Assembly (NCBI GenBank): GCA_016188575.1
Contig: JACPHN010000140.1
Location: 1 to 7,938 of the forward strand
DNA from: Candidatus Schekmanbacteria bacterium
GTDB taxonomy: Bacteria > CSSED10-310 > JACPHN01
Length of the DNA stretch: 7,938 nt
Direction: 5' to 3'
Made by a program: the position numbers and the translations under genes. Positions 6,401 through 7,938 of the stretch are shown piece after piece; within the stretch, counting starts at the first letter, position 1; every line of letters begins with the position of its first letter. The notes beneath the pieces were generated by a model, which was given only the letters and a program-made list of their open reading frames with translations, had not been told where the DNA came from and did not search any database.

Positions 6401-7938
6401 GCGATGGCTCGTGCGAGCGTTCGCGGCAAATACTCCATGACGAGGCCGACCATGCCGAGCTCCTGGTCGTGGACGACATCGAGCATGCGGACGATGTGCG
6501 GGTGCGCGAAGGCGCTCAGCGCGCGCATCTCGGCGCGGAAGCGGGCCGCCGCCCGCTCGTCCGCCATGCGCGTCACCTTCACCGCGGCCTGGCGGCCGTC
6601 CAACTCCCCGCGGAACACCATCCCCATGCCGCCCTGGCCAAGGAAGGACAGCAGTCGACAGGAACCGATGTGGCCGCGGGCGAGCAGCGCGTCGGGGGAA
6701 AGGGAGCTTCGGGTCGCGCGTTCAGGTCCGAGCTTTCCCGCGCTCGCTGGGGGAGGCGACAAAGGGGGCCGCCAGGCGGCGGTGGGCTCAGGGTTTCCTG
6801 GGTCACCTCGGAACCGGAAGCCGGGAGATCGGCGCGCGGAGCCGACAACCGGCCGCCCGAGTCTTCGCGCTCGCAGCCCGAAACCCCAAGCCCGGAACCG
6901 ACCTCCCACCGCGACCTGCTCCCCGAGCCAGTCGATCAGCGTCCCCGGCAGGCGCGGTGCCGCCGACATGAGCTCCGCCGCGCCCGCCCCGAGCGGCCCG
7001 CCGAGCACGGCGCGGCTCAGCTCCGCCACCTCCGCCGCCGCCAGCGCTTCGAGGCGCCGCACACGCGCCCCCAGACCCACCAGCGCGTCTTCCGTTTCCG
7101 CGGTCACCAGAGCCACCCCAGCGAACCGCCCTAACAGCGCCGCGGCGAACGCGCGAGTGGCCTCCGACGCCGCGTCGAGCCGCTCGAGAATCAGCGCCGA
7201 CGCGCTCTCCCAGGTCGGCGCCAACACCCGCGCCACCGTCTCGGCCGCCCCGGCGTCGAGCGCCGCGATCTCTTCGGCCGCGAGCTCCGCGCCCGGATAC
7301 ACCCGCCGCACCCGCGCCACCAGCTCCTCGGCAACCGCGCCTGCCGCGATCCGGTCGAAACGCAGCCGCACCACCAGGAGCGACGCGCGCTCCCACGCCA
7401 CGCGCGCCTCCGTTGCCAGGCGGTGCTTGCCGCTGCCCGCCGCGCCGACCAGGCCCAGGCGCGGCCCCGCGCTCCCCGGCCGGCAAACAGCCCAGCCGGC
7501 CTTCGCGATCTCGGCCAGCTCATCCTCCCGTCCGACGAGCCGCGTCACGGGCAGGTCCAGGTAGCTGATCACCGCCGGCGGGAGCAGGCGATCCCGCTCC
7601 GCGTCCAGCTCCGCCCACGCCGCGAGCCGCGCGCCCAGCACCCCCGGAAACGGCCGCGCCTCCGGCGCCAGCGCGAAGCACTCCCGCAGCACCGCTTCGA
7701 GCTCCGCGGGAAACGGCGCCACGATCTCGGTCGGCCAGCGCGCCGGCTGAGCCTGCTCGGCGCGTCCGGAAGCGTCGAACGTGCGCACCGGAAACGCCGC
7801 CCGACCGCACCACAGCTCGTACAGCACGCACCCGAGCGCGAAGATGTCGCTCCGCGGCACGGCGTCGATCGCCCGGCGCGACTGCTCGACCGGCATCGCC
7901 CCCGGCGTCCCGAACATCTCGCTCTTGCCGGTCTGCCG
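3382..7938 (-). CDS. Tandem Ser/Thr kinase-STAND ATPase-TPR signalling protein (5' end off window)
   Basis: The frame is open from the window edge to TGA at 3384-3382, giving 1518 visible residues. In order: the C-lobe of a first kinase (1-105; FGTPGAMPVEQ, SDIFALGCVLYEL, ARPFP); ATPase 1 (VGRE at 135, P-loop GAAGSGKH at 165-172, Walker-B-like LILERL near 249-254); an Arg/Pro/Gly linker (349-417); a complete kinase 2 (422-682: GQGGMG 434-439, Lys 454, Glu 470, HRDLKPDN 543-550, DFG 563-565, APE 583-585, Arg 666); ATPase 2 (VGRR at 698, Walker A GERGTGKT 724-731, Walker B LVLLVDD 769-775); and TPR-like helices (about 987-1518). Kinase-ATPase-TPR resembles mycobacterial PknK in order, a known plan for cytoplasmic stress or regulatory signalling. 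Kinase 2 and ATPase 2 look active; module 1 looks degenerate. It is followed by the coupled subtilase-like gene. The ligand sensed and targets phosphorylated cannot be told. Confidence 0.92.
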   Translation of the reverse strand, partial: RQTGKSEMFGTPGAMPVEQSRRAIDAVPRSDIFALGCVLYELWCGRAAFPVRTFDASGRAEQAQPARWPTEIVAPFPAELEAVLRECFALAPEARPFPGVLGARLAAWAELDAERDRLLPPAVISYLDLPVTRLVGREDELAEIAKAGWAVCRPGSAGPRLGLVGAAGSGKHRLATEARVAWERASLLVVRLRFDRIAAGAVAEELVARVRRVYPGAELAAEEIAALDAGAAETVARVLAPTWESASALILERLDAASEATRAFAAALLGRFAGVALVTAETEDALVGLGARVRRLEALAAAEVAELSRAVLGGPLGAGAAELMSAAPRLPGTLIDWLGEQVAVGGRFRAWGFGLRARRLGRPVVGSARRSPGFRFRGDPGNPEPTAAWRPPLSPPPASAGKLGPERATRSSLSPDALLARGHIGSCRLLSFLGQGGMGMVFRGELDGRQAAVKVTRMADERAAARFRAEMRALSAFAHPHIVRMLDVVHDQELGMVGLVMEYLPRTLARAIAEGIDQETAIRIGWQLAQALDFVTTTMAAAHRDLKPDNVMLTADGTVRLTDFGLLGPVVTGTTGGTLAYMAPEVLARHLGRACSAPIDARADIYSFAWLMHEVFTGNTPLPRPATTREDYACRIDGDPPILSAAIPGRLRSLLRRCLDRDPANRPGSFVEVCAEWNLEAMYPDLQTARWRLAWAYVGRRELQRQVGALLEGTAQPQLVVVRGERGTGKTRFLLELAAELKTAGRTVVLAAAAPASETVPLGAPGEGLVLLVDDLEASAPAHELLAWAARNRVLVVATTAAGHQIAAPARVLELPPLVAADVQELLERVFGKVYDLEEIAAALFVATGGTPRLLIAILGELIASGAVLSLPTLYWRIEMRRIEEVLGSAALAELAAACRVRMAELSADAAVVYRVVWLAGVWLAPAGVAAALCWSEDRATAALDALGKRVLRAADGRVRPANAMARPDGREPGLADLDVEALAEALRGEDRLRALRLLREAGSPGAAAFGMALVEELSQEDAYRDLITALEMLGRPDDDRAWFSCLICYLQALRCVPERVADADRLREVTREAIELAERLADPRLEARAYAARSMTRALPIDQRRADAERAFGIAETYSDRHDAYAEACAAVAVLSEGDGFQAAIADMIERLQAVCFVDLSPFALKLVLSALVNVSESSLPISLRSWLGAQAREVLRSERNGARSAIGTYAGLILSSLLEAGGDYDANYHCLLATSERMAVTNPYYAYVHASLTVTAAELGCLAEARRYASRSECYATEVSNLVNTICQQAELARLSGDLGAALAAISRARRHRNRVSPTVRTNLDLTWCDLLVDLGAALQDADIPTADDEIEAIFSDCTRVRARLACHDCEGAGEILERLVRRVAFGHTEESLGLHLLALRHAAHWGEVARAEEIRARLEGIGPRRRVEADALLAYARRDAEALQRALSTVSRMDLAPIEVDILCKLVWCAGRRELEGRLRALLAECASGLPAPFAATFNNRWEREIAWLAARYWH
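3414..3425 (-). promoter_or_regulatory. Ribosome-binding site of the subtilase-like gene inside the kinase gene
   Basis: GGGAAAGGGAAA lies 4 nt upstream of the ATG at 3409 (the second GGG ends 7 nt before it), within the last codons of the kinase gene. Together with the 28-nt overlap it supports this start and reinitiation or coupling with translation of the kinase. Confidence 0.6.
6688..6894 (-). other. Intergenic-like linker between the two kinase-ATPase modules
   Basis: This part of the large gene encodes visible residues 349-417, a stretch of Arg, Pro, Gly and Ser with no domain character. It contains degenerate direct repeats of the type CGGAACCGGAAGCCGGGA (near 6810-6830) and CCCGAAACCCCAAGCCCGGA (near 6880-6898) and an inverted pair GCCGCC/GGCGGC near 6760-6775, all more like intergenic DNA than coding sequence. 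It has no in-frame ATG or GTG that could start kinase 2 separately, so the two modules appear truly joined. Positions of repeats are approximate. An old gene fusion is the inference. Confidence 0.5.

Noticed and set aside
6688-6894. Separate start of an independent kinase 2 gene
   Set aside because: The frame is uninterrupted, has no ATG or GTG here, only a TTG near 6762 without a ribosome-binding site.
4186-7134. A 982-codon open frame on the plus strand, opposite the large kinase gene
   Set aside because: Its product is Arg/Gln/His/Gly-rich without domains, and it arises because GC-rich third positions in the kinase gene remove stops from the opposite strand. The minus strand carries all kinase and ATPase motifs.

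Overview
The window reads as high-GC Proteobacteria-like chromosome, probably a gammaproteobacterium. The one gene with a clear housekeeping identity, thiG, is closest from memory to the Escherichia coli-type ThiG (GTGKF, RRVDL and LPNTSGA motifs). The species cannot be named from this sequence. No insertion sequence, CRISPR array, tRNA or rRNA is seen.

Layout from left to right. Positions 1-274 (possibly to 367 or 391) are the 5' part of thiG on the minus strand, running off the left edge, with a good sigma70-like promoter at 432-460. Positions 461-941 are an apparently gene-free divergent spacer. A second sigma70-like promoter at 942-972 drives a plus-strand gene (1018-2019) for a secreted 333-residue protein with eight cysteines that I do not recognise. 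On the minus strand, a very large gene (3382 to beyond 7938) encodes a multidomain signalling protein. Its 28-nt overlap leads straight into a gene for an exported subtilisin-like protein (1934-3409), whose 3' end overlaps the secreted-protein gene tail to tail by 86 nt.

The large protein is the main point of interest. One uninterrupted frame holds two tandem kinase-ATPase modules: the end of a first Ser/Thr-kinase-like domain, a first STAND/AAA-type ATPase with eroded nucleotide-binding motifs, a Pro/Arg/Gly-rich linker that looks like former intergenic DNA, a complete second kinase with every canonical catalytic motif, a second ATPase with intact Walker motifs, and about 530 residues of TPR-like helices. 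The coupled subtilase-like protein has a signal peptide, an inserted beta domain and a C-terminal membrane helix, but it lacks recognisable Asp and His/Glu catalytic residues while keeping the Ser region, so it may be a pseudoprotease.

A reasonable hypothesis, not shown by the sequence, is a two- or three-gene signalling system: a cytoplasmic kinase-STAND sensor, a membrane-anchored periplasmic subtilase-like partner, and possibly the convergent secreted Cys-rich protein. The thiG side is most likely unrelated core genome.
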